8,065 nucleotides of DNA from an uncultured Eubacteriales bacterium. GTDB taxonomy: Bacteria; Bacillota_A; Clostridia; Oscillospirales; Acutalibacteraceae. Numbering within the stretch: position 1 is the first letter of the stretch; the number at the start of each line of letters is the position of its first letter. Location: assembly GCA_934454005.1 (NCBI GenBank), contig CAKSGI010000071.1, positions 1 through 8,065 of the forward strand. The letters run 5' to 3'. Under the pieces are notes generated by a model that searched no databases, was not told the origin of the DNA, and saw only the letters and a program-made list of their open reading frames with translations. The position numbers and the translations under genes are program-made. Shown here in pieces: positions 1 to 7,317 of this stretch.

Positions 1-1424
1 AGATATAAGATGTCGTCTCTAGAAAATATAAAGACAACAATAAGGTAAACAATAGTACATAAAACCATTGACACTATGTTCCATAAGAAGAAATTTCCAA
101 TTTGCCTTAAAAAAAGAGCCACAGTAGTCATTATTAAAGTACATACAGTAGGTATTACCAACTTATTTAAAGTTTTCAATATTGAAATATCCAAAAAATA
201 TTGCATTGCTACTAGTCCTGCAATTGGCGTAATAAGCCTTGATAACGTTCTTGCATAAACTAATGATTTAAAACCATATCTTACACTAACAATACAAGTC
301 GGAACAAGAACTAATATAGTAATAACCTGAATACAAAATGATAATTTAGGTAATCCCTTAGCCCTAAATGCCTCACTTGTATAATAACTAAGAACTGCAA
401 CTATACAAGTTATTACCCCCCAAATACCTATTACATCAGAAGCCTCACTCCACTTGGAGCCTAGTAATATATTTGTAATAACTTCTCTATACAAAAGGAT
501 TCCTACTCCCATTGGAAGTAAAATATATGACACCATTTTTTGCATTGACCAGTATGTGTTCTTAAATCTTTCTTCGTCATACTGAAAACGGGATAAAAGT
601 GGAAATAAAACAGACATAGTCGGTACAGTAACAATATATATAATAGAATTTACTATATTAATAGATTGCTTATAAATCCCAAGATAATAATCATTTAAAT
701 AATTTCCAACTATAAATACATCTACCCATGCAACAAGCCAAACAGAGAGAGACTCTAAAAGTGACCATATGCTAAAGGAAAGCATTTCCTTTAGCAAAAC
801 AAAATTATAATAAAACCGGGGTTTCCAATCTGATTTAATAGTAAGAATAATTGCATTTGATAAAGCTCCACTCAAGTTTCCTATGATTAAAGCCCAATAT
901 TCAAACCCCATATATGCTAATGGAATGGTTATAACAAATGGTAAACATATTGAAACTACTCTTACTAAAAATAGTGTTTTAAAATTAAAGGATCTTTTAT
1001 ATATAGCCATTTGTACACTGGAAAAAGAGGTTATAGGTAATTGCAGAGAAGCAACAATCAATACATTTCCAAAGCCTTTGCTACCAACTAAGGCTGAAAG
1101 TGGTTCAGAAAATAAAAATATTAATATCCATAAAAAAATAGATATTGAAAAGTTAGTCCAAAAAGCAACATTGGTACTGTTTTCCTTATTGCTTGGCTCT
1201 TTAAATTCATGCTGAACTAAATATTTTTGAAAACCAGAATCTGAAAACATGTCTGCAAAACTTACAACCATCGTAGCTGTAGCTACAACTCCAAAGGATT
1301 CTAGGGAAAGCAGCCTCGCTAATATCATATTTGTTATAGGAACAACAAGTTTTGCTACAAGCTCTGTTATAGTTGCCCATTTAGTAGCAGACACCGCTTT
1401 CGCGCTAAGTATATCTTTATTCAT
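1..1424 (-). CDS. wzx: Wzx-type polysaccharide flippase (partial, runs off the window)
   Basis: An open frame from ATG at 1424-1422 runs to the window edge without a stop, giving 474 codons; the 3' end lies outside. The protein is highly hydrophobic, with about a dozen membrane segments. It matches the MOP/PST flippase family (Polysacc_synt type): an N-terminal amphipathic start followed by ARLLSLESFGVVA near residues 36-48, the conserved SDSGF near 61-65, and a W-K-P-R motif near 200-203 before the middle helices. Family members are about 480-490 residues, so only a short tail is missing. Known role: moving undecaprenyl-PP-linked repeat units from the inner to the outer face of the membrane. 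The start lies 17 bases after the acetyltransferase stop, with a weak AGCAGG site upstream. The pairing with a Wzy gene two positions upstream supports the call. Substrate specificity cannot be read from the sequence. Confidence 0.9.
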   Translation of the reverse strand, partial: MNKDILSAKAVSATKWATITELVAKLVVPITNMILARLLSLESFGVVATATMVVSFADMFSDSGFQKYLVQHEFKEPSNKENSTNVAFWTNFSISIFLWILIFLFSEPLSALVGSKGFGNVLIVASLQLPITSFSSVQMAIYKRSFNFKTLFLVRVVSICLPFVITIPLAYMGFEYWALIIGNLSGALSNAIILTIKSDWKPRFYYNFVLLKEMLSFSIWSLLESLSVWLVAWVDVFIVGNYLNDYYLGIYKQSINIVNSIIYIVTVPTMSVLFPLLSRFQYDEERFKNTYWSMQKMVSYILLPMGVGILLYREVITNILLGSKWSEASDVIGIWGVITCIVAVLSYYTSEAFRAKGLPKLSFCIQVITILVLVPTCIVSVRYGFKSLVYARTLSRLITPIAGLVAMQYFLDISILKTLNKLVIPTVCTLIMTTVALFLRQIGNFFLWNIVSMVLCTIVYLIVVFIFSRDDILY

Positions 1425-1441
1425 ATTTCAAAAACCTGCTT

Positions 1442-1969
1442 TTAATTTGTATTTTTTAAAAGATATCTCTTTTTTTCTTCCATGTTTAAATTTTTAGTAT
1501 AAGCTATAAATTTTCTGTTTTTTTCGTAATAATCTTCAATAGAGGATATAATTTTTGCGGGTATTCCAGCAACAACAGTGTTAGAAGGAATATTTTTTGT
1601 TACAATACTACCGCAACCTATTACAACATTATCGCCAATATTTACTCCCGGCATAATAATGCTTTCAATCCCTATAAAAACATTGTTTCCAACTTCTATC
1701 TTACCAAATTTATCTGCATTTGGGGCAAATCCATTATTTCTTAAAACATACATCCCTCCATCGTGAGTTATAAATCTTACATTGGCAGTAAGCTTAACAT
1801 TATTTCCTAATGTTATCAAATATGGTTCTGAACCAAAGGATACCCCTGCAAATATTTCACAATTTTCACCCATCTTAACTATATCACGATAAAGCTCTGC
1901 TCTTTTCTCTGGTGTTCTTGCCATTCTATCTCTAAACCTAAATATACAGTTCTTTAATTTAGAAATCAT
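1442..1969 (-). CDS. Hexapeptide-repeat (left-handed beta-helix) O-acetyltransferase
   Basis: A 175-residue protein with an N-terminal helical stretch (1-32) and then imperfect hexapeptide repeats from about residue 34 to 142, including IEVGNNVFIG, VNIGDNVVIG and IVTKNIPSNTVVAGIPAK. The FITHDGG motif (residues 67-72) holds the His expected to be catalytic in the NodL/LacA/CysE-like acetyltransferase superfamily. It probably acetylates a sugar of the repeat unit using acetyl-CoA in the cytoplasm; which sugar is unknown. I chose ATG 1969 because GGAGG lies 7 bases before it. The frame stays open further upstream to 2032, but that start would overlap the polymerase by 74 bases and has no comparable site. 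With the chosen start the overlap with wzy is 11 bases, consistent with translational coupling. It ends in TAA, 17 bases before wzx. It is intact, unlike the second acetyltransferase of the cluster at 4347-4829. Confidence 0.88.
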   Translation of the reverse strand: MISKLKNCIFRFRDRMARTPEKRAELYRDIVKMGENCEIFAGVSFGSEPYLITLGNNVKLTANVRFITHDGGMYVLRNNGFAPNADKFGKIEVGNNVFIGIESIIMPGVNIGDNVVIGCGSIVTKNIPSNTVVAGIPAKIISSIEDYYEKNRKFIAYTKNLNMEEKKRYLLKNTN

Positions 1970-3203
1970 CTTTTTTCCTCCATCCATATTTGGAATATTT
2001 TTTATTACATAAACTGAAATATGAGAATACAAATGGATAAATCAGTGTACTTCCTCTTGAAAGAAATGTAACCTGTCCATATTCAAGAACAAACATAAAA
2101 ATCATAACAAAGAATAAAATCTTATAATATGCAGTTTTTTCTTTAAGTCTATAATTATTAATTAATGCTGAAGGTAACCATGAATAATATATTATAAGTC
2201 CAACAATTCCTCCAGAAACCAAAAGCTCTAGGTAATTATTATCCGTTATTATATGCCATTTATTCATTTGTCTGAATGTATCTATTCCATAGCCTAACAT
2301 TGGACGCCGTTTAAAATAGGAAAAGGCCTCTTGTCTAAGCAACTTTCTAGTTTGTATGGAAGCCTCACTAACAGGACCATCTGAAAATATACTTACAATA
2401 AGCGCTTGTGTCCTTTCTCCAATAATGTTATATAGAAATGGAATATTCATAGTCAATAAGTAAACAATTCCTAGCGCTAACAATGATAATAGTAAACTTT
2501 CAAACCGCTGCTTTGTGTAAATAGTAAATAAAATAAAAATTACTCCTGCAACTAAAAGCAATAGCCCTTTTCTGGACCCAGTAAGCATAAGGCCTATAAC
2601 TAAAAAACACATAACAAAAAAATATTTAAATTTCTTTTCTTTAATTATATATAACAGACTTAAAAATACAGATAATGAACAAAAAAAAGCTATTGCATTA
2701 GGACTTACTAAAACGTCTATGCCAAATAAAACATAACTTTTTTCATTTTGACCAAAGGCCATGGCTAGTCTACCATTAATTAATTCCTTTCTACAAATAA
2801 ACATAATAGACGAAAGTGATACTACAGATGACCATAAATACACTTTCAGTATTTTTTCTAAATTTCCGTAATAAACGATAAAATTAAACAACATAAAATT
2901 TATTATAAAAGTATAACTTATGGTTTTAAGCAACGAAAGCGATGCATTTGGAGATATACAAACCCCTAAAAATACCAATGCATAACTATATAATATAAAC
3001 ATTAAATTTGATACAAAGTAGCTACAAAAACTCATTCCGCCTTTGGTTATAATATACAAACCCAAACTCAGTATAAAAATGGTTGTAATAATTTGATAAT
3101 AAATATTATTTGGAAAAAAATTCGCAACTGTAAAATAAATAAATATAACTAGTAAACAAATAGAATCTAGGTTAAGTGCGGTGACCTTTTTTATATATGT
3201 CAT
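1959..3203 (-). CDS. wzy: Wzy-type polysaccharide polymerase (O-antigen ligase/polymerase superfamily)
   Basis: A 414-residue polytopic membrane protein with about 11 hydrophobic segments (roughly 12-30, 34-55, 58-82, 91-112, 117-138, 165-188, 193-230 as two passes, 238-255, 322-345, 364-384, 386-399). A large loop between about 256 and 321 is predicted to be outside. The loop ends in LGYGIDTFR followed by DNNYLELLVSGGIVGL (321-336), the signature of the Wzy_C/O-antigen ligase family. LTGSRKG at 207-213 is the usual Arg-containing motif before the next helix. Known role: joining lipid-linked repeat units on the outer membrane face. The start ATG 3203 has a strong GGAGGT 9 bases upstream, inside the preceding glycosyltransferase gene, so the genes overlap by 32 bases. 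WaaL-like ligases share the fold, but a Gram-positive-type cluster with Wzx makes polymerase the better call. Confidence 0.9.
   Translation of the reverse strand: MTYIKKVTALNLDSICLLVIFIYFTVANFFPNNIYYQIITTIFILSLGLYIITKGGMSFCSYFVSNLMFILYSYALVFLGVCISPNASLSLLKTISYTFIINFMLFNFIVYYGNLEKILKVYLWSSVVSLSSIMFICRKELINGRLAMAFGQNEKSYVLFGIDVLVSPNAIAFFCSLSVFLSLLYIIKEKKFKYFFVMCFLVIGLMLTGSRKGLLLLVAGVIFILFTIYTKQRFESLLLSLLALGIVYLLTMNIPFLYNIIGERTQALIVSIFSDGPVSEASIQTRKLLRQEAFSYFKRRPMLGYGIDTFRQMNKWHIITDNNYLELLVSGGIVGLIIYYSWLPSALINNYRLKEKTAYYKILFFVMIFMFVLEYGQVTFLSRGSTLIYPFVFSYFSLCNKKYSKYGWRKKDDF
1977..1981 (-). promoter_or_regulatory. Ribosome binding site that fixes the acetyltransferase start
   Basis: GGAGG on the minus strand with a 7-base A/G-rich spacer before ATG 1969. 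It lies inside the last codons of wzy and decides against the longer reading frame starting at 2032. Confidence 0.75.
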
Positions 3204-4263
3204 TTAGGAAACACCTCCATTGCTCTGTAATTTTTTCTAACTCTAGTTGGTCTCTTATTTTCATTGAGTTTTTACCCAATTCTGCTGCAAATTTAGGGTT
3301 TTCAGCTAATCTGCACATAGCGTTTGATAATTCTTCTTTATTGTTTACAGATACAAGTATCCCATTTTCTTTATTAGTTATAAGTGATCTAGGTCCTCCT
3401 GATGGGCAGTCTGTAGATATAACAGGTATGGAAAGTGCCATTGCTTCTATTAAAACATTTGGAAGTCCTTCATAATCTGAACTTAAAACGAACATAGACG
3501 CTGAATTTACTACATTCCAGACATCGTTCCTAGCTGAGTTAAAGGAATAAGCTTCTTTGGGCAATAACTTCGAAGCTAATTCTTCAAGCTTTTGCCTGCT
3601 TTCACCGTTACCATACATGATAAGCTTATAGTCGCTATGTAATTTGTAAAAATCGGAAAAAGCTCTAATTAAAAGTTCATGATTTTTTTGGGGCTGAAAT
3701 CTCCCAATATGAATAACCTCTTTTTTTCGTTCTCCTTCATATATTGGTGGTAGTCTGTCAGCGTCTAAAGGATTTTGTATGATTTTACTCCTTTTTTTTA
3801 TAGATTTAGAAAAAAAGTTTGCTGCTCCTTCTGTTTGAAAAATAAACCCATCCACAAATGGATAAAATATCCTTCTCATGACCCTAGTTATTTTACTTTT
3901 TGGCATCACATATGGATTATTTCTTTCAGACACAACAATAGGAATATCAAGACCCAATAAAAATGGTATAGCCTTTATTATGACTTCCTCTGGCATTCCT
4001 ACTATAATATCCGGGTTGAGTCGCTTAACAAGTTTTCTTAGTTTTTTAAAAAGATGAATATAATTTGATCTCTTTAAATACTTTGACTCAGATAATGAAA
4101 CTATATTTACTCTTGCATCAATATTATAAATGCACTCACTTTTAATTAATGTTACTATCGTGCAATCTATACCCTTTTTCACATAGCTATTAACTAAGTT
4201 AGCTATAACTTTTTCCGCACCACCAACAGACATATATAACGTAAAAAAAAGAATATTATTCAT
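3172..4263 (-). CDS. GT4-family glycosyltransferase (GT-B fold)
   Basis: A 363-residue GT-B enzyme. The N-terminal domain opens directly with a beta strand and MSVGGAEKV (glycine-rich acceptor-side loop, about residues 11-19), followed by VVSERNNP (110-117). The C-terminal GT4 domain has HIGRFQPQKN (185-194), MYGNGES, the E-x7-E motif in SSDYEGLPNVLIEAM (E265, E273) and DCPSGGPRSLI (285-295). This pattern resembles PglH/PglJ-like GalNAc or hexose transferases, though the donor sugar is not determinable. It probably adds a later sugar to the lipid-linked repeat at the cytoplasmic membrane face. I chose ATG 4263 because the family's first strand starts there. ATG 4281 and TTG 4314 are in frame upstream, but none of the three has a good ribosome binding site, so the start is uncertain. 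The gene follows the broken acetyltransferase by 83 bases and overlaps wzy by 32. A TATAAT hexamer at 4314-4319 without a recognisable -35 is the only promoter-like element in the gap. Confidence 0.88.
   Translation of the reverse strand: MNNILFFTLYMSVGGAEKVIANLVNSYVKKGIDCTIVTLIKSECIYNIDARVNIVSLSESKYLKRSNYIHLFKKLRKLVKRLNPDIIVGMPEEVIIKAIPFLLGLDIPIVVSERNNPYVMPKSKITRVMRRIFYPFVDGFIFQTEGAANFFSKSIKKRSKIIQNPLDADRLPPIYEGERKKEVIHIGRFQPQKNHELLIRAFSDFYKLHSDYKLIMYGNGESRQKLEELASKLLPKEAYSFNSARNDVWNVVNSASMFVLSSDYEGLPNVLIEAMALSIPVISTDCPSGGPRSLITNKENGILVSVNNKEELSNAMCRLAENPKFAAELGKNSMKIRDQLELEKITEQWRCFLNDIYKKGHRT
3213..3218 (-). promoter_or_regulatory. Ribosome binding site of wzy
   Basis: GGAGGT on the minus strand, 9 bases before ATG 3203. 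It is embedded in the last part of the upstream glycosyltransferase gene, so translation of wzy is likely coupled to it. Confidence 0.7.
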
Positions 4264-4346
4264 TGTTAGTTCTACTTTCATTAGATTTTTCACATTTAAA
4301 TTTAACTCTATCAATTATACTAATAAATGGGATGGCATTGCCTAAA

Positions 4347-4829
4347 TTAATTCATTTTTCTAAATATTCCCCCGATAATTTCCTATTATCTTCGCAGGAT
4401 TTCCTGCTACTATTTTACCTTCTGGAACATTTTTAGTAATAACGCTTCCAGCTCCAACTATAGCGTTGGGGCCTATTCTAACATTAGGTAATATTATTAC
4501 GTTTGCTCCTATAATAACATTATCCATTATTTCTATACATCCTAAATTTGGTTTAAAATCAACATTTTTTTATATTTTTAAAGACTAGATTAAATACAGC
4601 ATGGGTTATAAATGTTACATTAGAAGCAATTGAAATATTACTATGCAATTTAATTAATTTAGGATCTGCAGGTAATTTTCTAGGTTGGAAAGCTATATTT
4701 TCTCCAACCGAATGAAAAATATTTTTTCACTACATAGTCAGAATGCCTTTGCCTTAAGATAATAAGGTAAAATCCTAGTGATCTTAGTTGCTTTTTAAAT
4801 AAATCGCTAAATATATATCTTAAATTCAT
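4347..4829 (-). pseudogene. Hexapeptide-repeat acetyltransferase, broken by three +1 frameshifts
   Basis: The gene starts at ATG 4829, overlapping the upstream glycosyltransferase stop by 4 bases (ATGA). Frame 1 gives MNLRYIFSDLF and continues to VVKK. The conserved part resumes one frame over with HSVGENIAFQPRKLPADPK, then NVTFITHAVFNLVFKN. It shifts again before [18 protein letters not shown] and [14 protein letters not shown], and once more before a C-terminal FRKMN and TAA at 4349-4347. Each shift is explained by one extra base in a homopolymer: the A5/T6 runs of the plus strand at 4715-4727, T7 at 4565-4571 and C5 at 4369-4373. Removing one base at each gives 159 residues, a normal length for this xenobiotic/maltose-acetyltransferase-like family. 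The His of the THD-type motif is present, though the following Asp is Ala. As it stands no product longer than about 48 residues starts at the ATG. It probably once O-acetylated the repeat unit. The gene is absent from simple ORF lists because every frame is interrupted. Confidence 0.9.
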
Positions 4830-5923
4830 ATACTTTTCTCTATTTCTAAATAAAATTCTTGAAGCTTTCTGGCTTCATTTTTTATGTTAAAGTGTGAATT
4901 AAAAATTTTGTCTTTTACATCTCTTCTTTCATATCCATCATTAAATTTTAATATCTCATTAGCCCAAACACTACAACTTTCTTTTAAAGACATATAATGT
5001 AATCTATCTGTAGCCTCAACATCCTTTGTAATAGTATCCGAAATAAAACAATGCAGTCCACTGCACTGAGCCTCCACTAAAGAAACAGGCAACCCTTCAT
5101 ACTTAGAAGGAAGTAAAAAAACATCCAAGGCTTGCATAAGCATATTTACATCATTCCTTTTTCCTAAAAATAAAACAAATTTTTCAAGACAAAAACTTTT
5201 AACTTTTTCTTGTATTATGGGTTTTAAGTTTCCTCCGTCTCCAATTAATAATAATCTAGCCTTTGGGTTTAATTTATATACCTCATTAAACACGTCAATC
5301 AAAAAATCATGGTTTTTAACGTCACTAAAATATCCTATATGACCTAAAACAAAATTGTCCGTCAAACCAAGTTTTTCCCTATATTCAGCTCGTACTTTGG
5401 AGTTATACAAAAACTTCTCTATATCAACACCGTTATATACTATATCAAAATTATCGTTAAAAACAAATTTTCCGGCCAAATCTGAACAAGCAAACGCATG
5501 TGTTAGCTCCCTTTTTAATAATGGCTTTAACATTTCATGAACAATTCTAGATTTACAAGATGAACTATGTGTATGAGCTATCCTCACCGGAACACCAGCA
5601 AGTCTAGCAGCATGAATATCAAAATACATTGTCGCACTATTACCATGCACATGGACAATATCATAATGATTTTTCTCAATTATTTTTCGAAGATTTTTTA
5701 TATACAAAAAAGGGTTATTTGTTCTATTATTTATAAGATATAAATTTGCATCTATTTTTTTTATTTCCTCTTTTACAAAGTCAATCGTAGGGCGGGAAAG
5801 TACAAAATCTAGTTTTATTTCTGACAAATCCATATTTTTTAAGTAATTGAAAATCACTCCAGCAATGCCTTCATAACCCAACCCTGTTGTAGTCACTATT
5901 AATACTTTTTTAATTGTAAGCAC
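4826..5923 (-). CDS. GT4-family glycosyltransferase (GT-B fold, EpsF/CapM-like)
   Basis: A 365-residue enzyme. The N-terminal domain has VLIVTTTGLGYEGIAGVI (about 7-24) and IVHVHG (89-94), followed by HTHSSS (117-122). The GT4 domain has VYNGVD (162-167), GHIGYFSDVKNHDFLI (194-209), LLIGDGG, FLGKRNDV and the E-x7-E motif in SKYEGLPVSLVEAQCSG (E276, E284). It would transfer a sugar from a nucleotide donor to the lipid-linked intermediate at the inner membrane face; donor and acceptor are unknown. The start is GTG 5923. An in-frame TGA lies three codons upstream, so no earlier start is possible. There is no clear ribosome binding site, and the gene overlaps the end of the ATP-grasp gene by 14 bases, so coupling probably provides initiation. 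Its TGA stop overlaps the ATG of the broken acetyltransferase by 4 bases. Confidence 0.9.
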   Translation of the reverse strand: MLTIKKVLIVTTTGLGYEGIAGVIFNYLKNMDLSEIKLDFVLSRPTIDFVKEEIKKIDANLYLINNRTNNPFLYIKNLRKIIEKNHYDIVHVHGNSATMYFDIHAARLAGVPVRIAHTHSSSCKSRIVHEMLKPLLKRELTHAFACSDLAGKFVFNDNFDIVYNGVDIEKFLYNSKVRAEYREKLGLTDNFVLGHIGYFSDVKNHDFLIDVFNEVYKLNPKARLLLIGDGGNLKPIIQEKVKSFCLEKFVLFLGKRNDVNMLMQALDVFLLPSKYEGLPVSLVEAQCSGLHCFISDTITKDVEATDRLHYMSLKESCSVWANEILKFNDGYERRDVKDKIFNSHFNIKNEARKLQEFYLEIEKSI

Positions 5924-6806
5924 CGCACTTCACATCTAATTTTATCAAGTTTCCTATTTTTATATCATGCTCCATTGAATCTACTTTGTCAAAACCGGAA
6001 CCATGAATAAATGTCATTTCTCCAAAATAAATTTTTCTATTTACTATATAAAAATCAACTCTAACATGCCTGAAGTCTTTGGACAACTTTTTTGCATATT
6101 CAAATAATTCTTTAACTTTGTCTTTGTGTTCTATAAACTGAGATTTATCATTTGGATATCCAAATGATAAGTTTTCAATCAATTCCAAATTAGTATCGTA
6201 AAAATTCGATTTTGTGCTTTTTAAACCTCTGTCAAAATAAACACCTATAAATTTGGGTTTTCCATTAAAGCAAAAAACTTTATAATCGTATAAAACATCA
6301 TGTTCCTGATCATCCAAAAACTTTTCAACTATAATCCTAGGCTTTTGTATTCCATAAAACCATTCCCCATAACACAAAAGATATTTCTGCTTAAGCCATT
6401 TATTGAGTTGTTTTATAGTATTTTTTCTATTTAATTTATTCTTATCTTTGCAAATTATATTATGTGTAGAACCATGAGTTGTTTTTATAACAAACTTATC
6501 AGGTAAGTTGTCAAAAGGAATGTCATTAGCATCAAAGCCTTGCCATAACAAATCATTTAATATTTTTCCACAACCACAGTCCTTCACATACTGTCTTACC
6601 AAATACTTGTCTGCACATATTGGCATTAATTCATTTTTATCATTTAATTTTATCCATTGTAGTTTTTCGCTATAAGTTTTAGGATTTTTCAGATTCAATT
6701 TATAACCTTGTTTTAAATAAAACATTATTTTTAATTCGAATTCTGAGTTTATCTTATATAAAATATTAAATGGTGTCAGCATTATGTTTTTTAGGTCTGT
6801 ATTCAT
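5910..6806 (-). CDS. TupA-like ATP-grasp protein
   Basis: A 298-residue protein matching the TupA-like ATP-grasp family named after the Bacillus teichuronopeptide gene. Visible motifs: NPKTYSEKLQWIKL (41-54), the family's near-invariant opening; CADKYLVRQYV (64-74); LPDKFVIKTTHGS (101-113) with the likely ATP-binding Lys; RIIVEKFLDD (157-166); DYKVFCFNGKP (174-184); RVDFYIV (249-255); and YFGEMTFIHGSGF (260-272) with the metal-binding acidic residue. ATP-grasp enzymes couple ATP hydrolysis to carboxylate-amine (or related) ligation. By analogy this one may attach an amino acid or peptide-like group to the polysaccharide, but the reaction is not established for most family members. The start ATG 6806 has AAGGAG 7-8 bases upstream. 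It follows pssE by 31 bases and overlaps the next glycosyltransferase by 14. The protein has no signal peptide or membrane segment, so it should be cytoplasmic. Confidence 0.88.
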   Translation of the reverse strand: MNTDLKNIMLTPFNILYKINSEFELKIMFYLKQGYKLNLKNPKTYSEKLQWIKLNDKNELMPICADKYLVRQYVKDCGCGKILNDLLWQGFDANDIPFDNLPDKFVIKTTHGSTHNIICKDKNKLNRKNTIKQLNKWLKQKYLLCYGEWFYGIQKPRIIVEKFLDDQEHDVLYDYKVFCFNGKPKFIGVYFDRGLKSTKSNFYDTNLELIENLSFGYPNDKSQFIEHKDKVKELFEYAKKLSKDFRHVRVDFYIVNRKIYFGEMTFIHGSGFDKVDSMEHDIKIGNLIKLDVKCGAYN

Positions 6807-6813
6807 TAAAATT

Positions 6814-6820
6814 CTCCTTA
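6814..6820 (-). promoter_or_regulatory. Ribosome binding site of the TupA-like gene
   Basis: TAAGGAG on the minus strand, 7 bases before ATG 6806, within the 31-base gap after pssE. It supports this start. Confidence 0.7.
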
Positions 6821-6837
6821 GGATAAAAATTGAGTAT

Positions 6838-7317
6838 CTAATTTTTCATTATAAAATCATCTATCATTTTTATAATTTTTCCACTATTTTTAAATTCCCT
6901 TGGTTTGAAACCTGCTTTAATTTTTAAATACATATCTTTAATCTCATCCATTTCAATTGCTTTTAAGACATACCCCATATCAAAAAACTTTTCAACTATT
7001 TGAAACTGATGATCATCCAAATGTTCACCATACTTCGATTGTCTTGGTATAACAATTGTTGGTTTTGATAATTTTATCGCGTTAATAATAGATCCTGTTC
7101 CTCCATGGGATATCACCACGTCCGCCATTTCTAACACTTTTTTATAATCTTCAGGGTTCAAAAAATCCTTATATTTAAACTTTTTAGGAATATAATCAGA
7201 GTTTCCTATCTGAGCAAATACATCTTCTTTAATTATATTTTCATCTATTAACCTATCAATTTCTTTCAATGGTCTATTAAATGGATACTGCTGACTGCCC
7301 AAACAAACAAAAATCAA
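6838..7317 (-). CDS. pssE: PssE/Cps14G-like glycosyltransferase catalytic subunit (Alg13-like)
   Basis: A 159-residue protein corresponding to the C-terminal donor-binding half of a GT28-type GT-B enzyme. It has the N-terminal FVCLGSQQYPF (3-13) and DVVISHGGTGSIINAI (66-81), the nucleotide-sugar binding loop. VIPRQ and EHLDDHQ (98-104) complete the family signature. It works as a complex with the membrane-recruiting PssD partner encoded just upstream, as in pneumococcal Cps14F/Cps14G, where the pair adds the second sugar to the lipid-linked primer. The donor here is unknown. The start codon is TTG at 7317-7315: GGAGGT lies 8 bases upstream and the protein then begins exactly at the first conserved strand. 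The TTG overlaps the pssD TGA stop by 4 bases (TTGA), which suggests coupled, stoichiometric translation. The stop is TAG at 6840-6838. Confidence 0.9.
   Translation of the reverse strand: MIFVCLGSQQYPFNRPLKEIDRLIDENIIKEDVFAQIGNSDYIPKKFKYKDFLNPEDYKKVLEMADVVISHGGTGSIINAIKLSKPTIVIPRQSKYGEHLDDHQFQIVEKFFDMGYVLKAIEMDEIKDMYLKIKAGFKPREFKNSGKIIKMIDDFIMKN

Noticed and set aside
1..1497. Plus-strand open frames at 76-258, 883-1215 and 1249-1497
   Set aside because: They lie antisense to a continuous flippase frame with clear family motifs and have no ribosome binding sites. They are shadows.
1959..2032. Longer start of the intact acetyltransferase at 2032
   Set aside because: It would overlap wzy by 74 bases and add residues outside the family fold, while GGAGG stands 7 bases before ATG 1969.
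4347..4829. Programmed ribosomal frameshifting in the acetyltransferase
   Set aside because: Three separate shifts would be needed, one of them in a G run near the C-terminus. No stimulatory structure or known slippery arrangement is evident, and the family is normally encoded in one frame.
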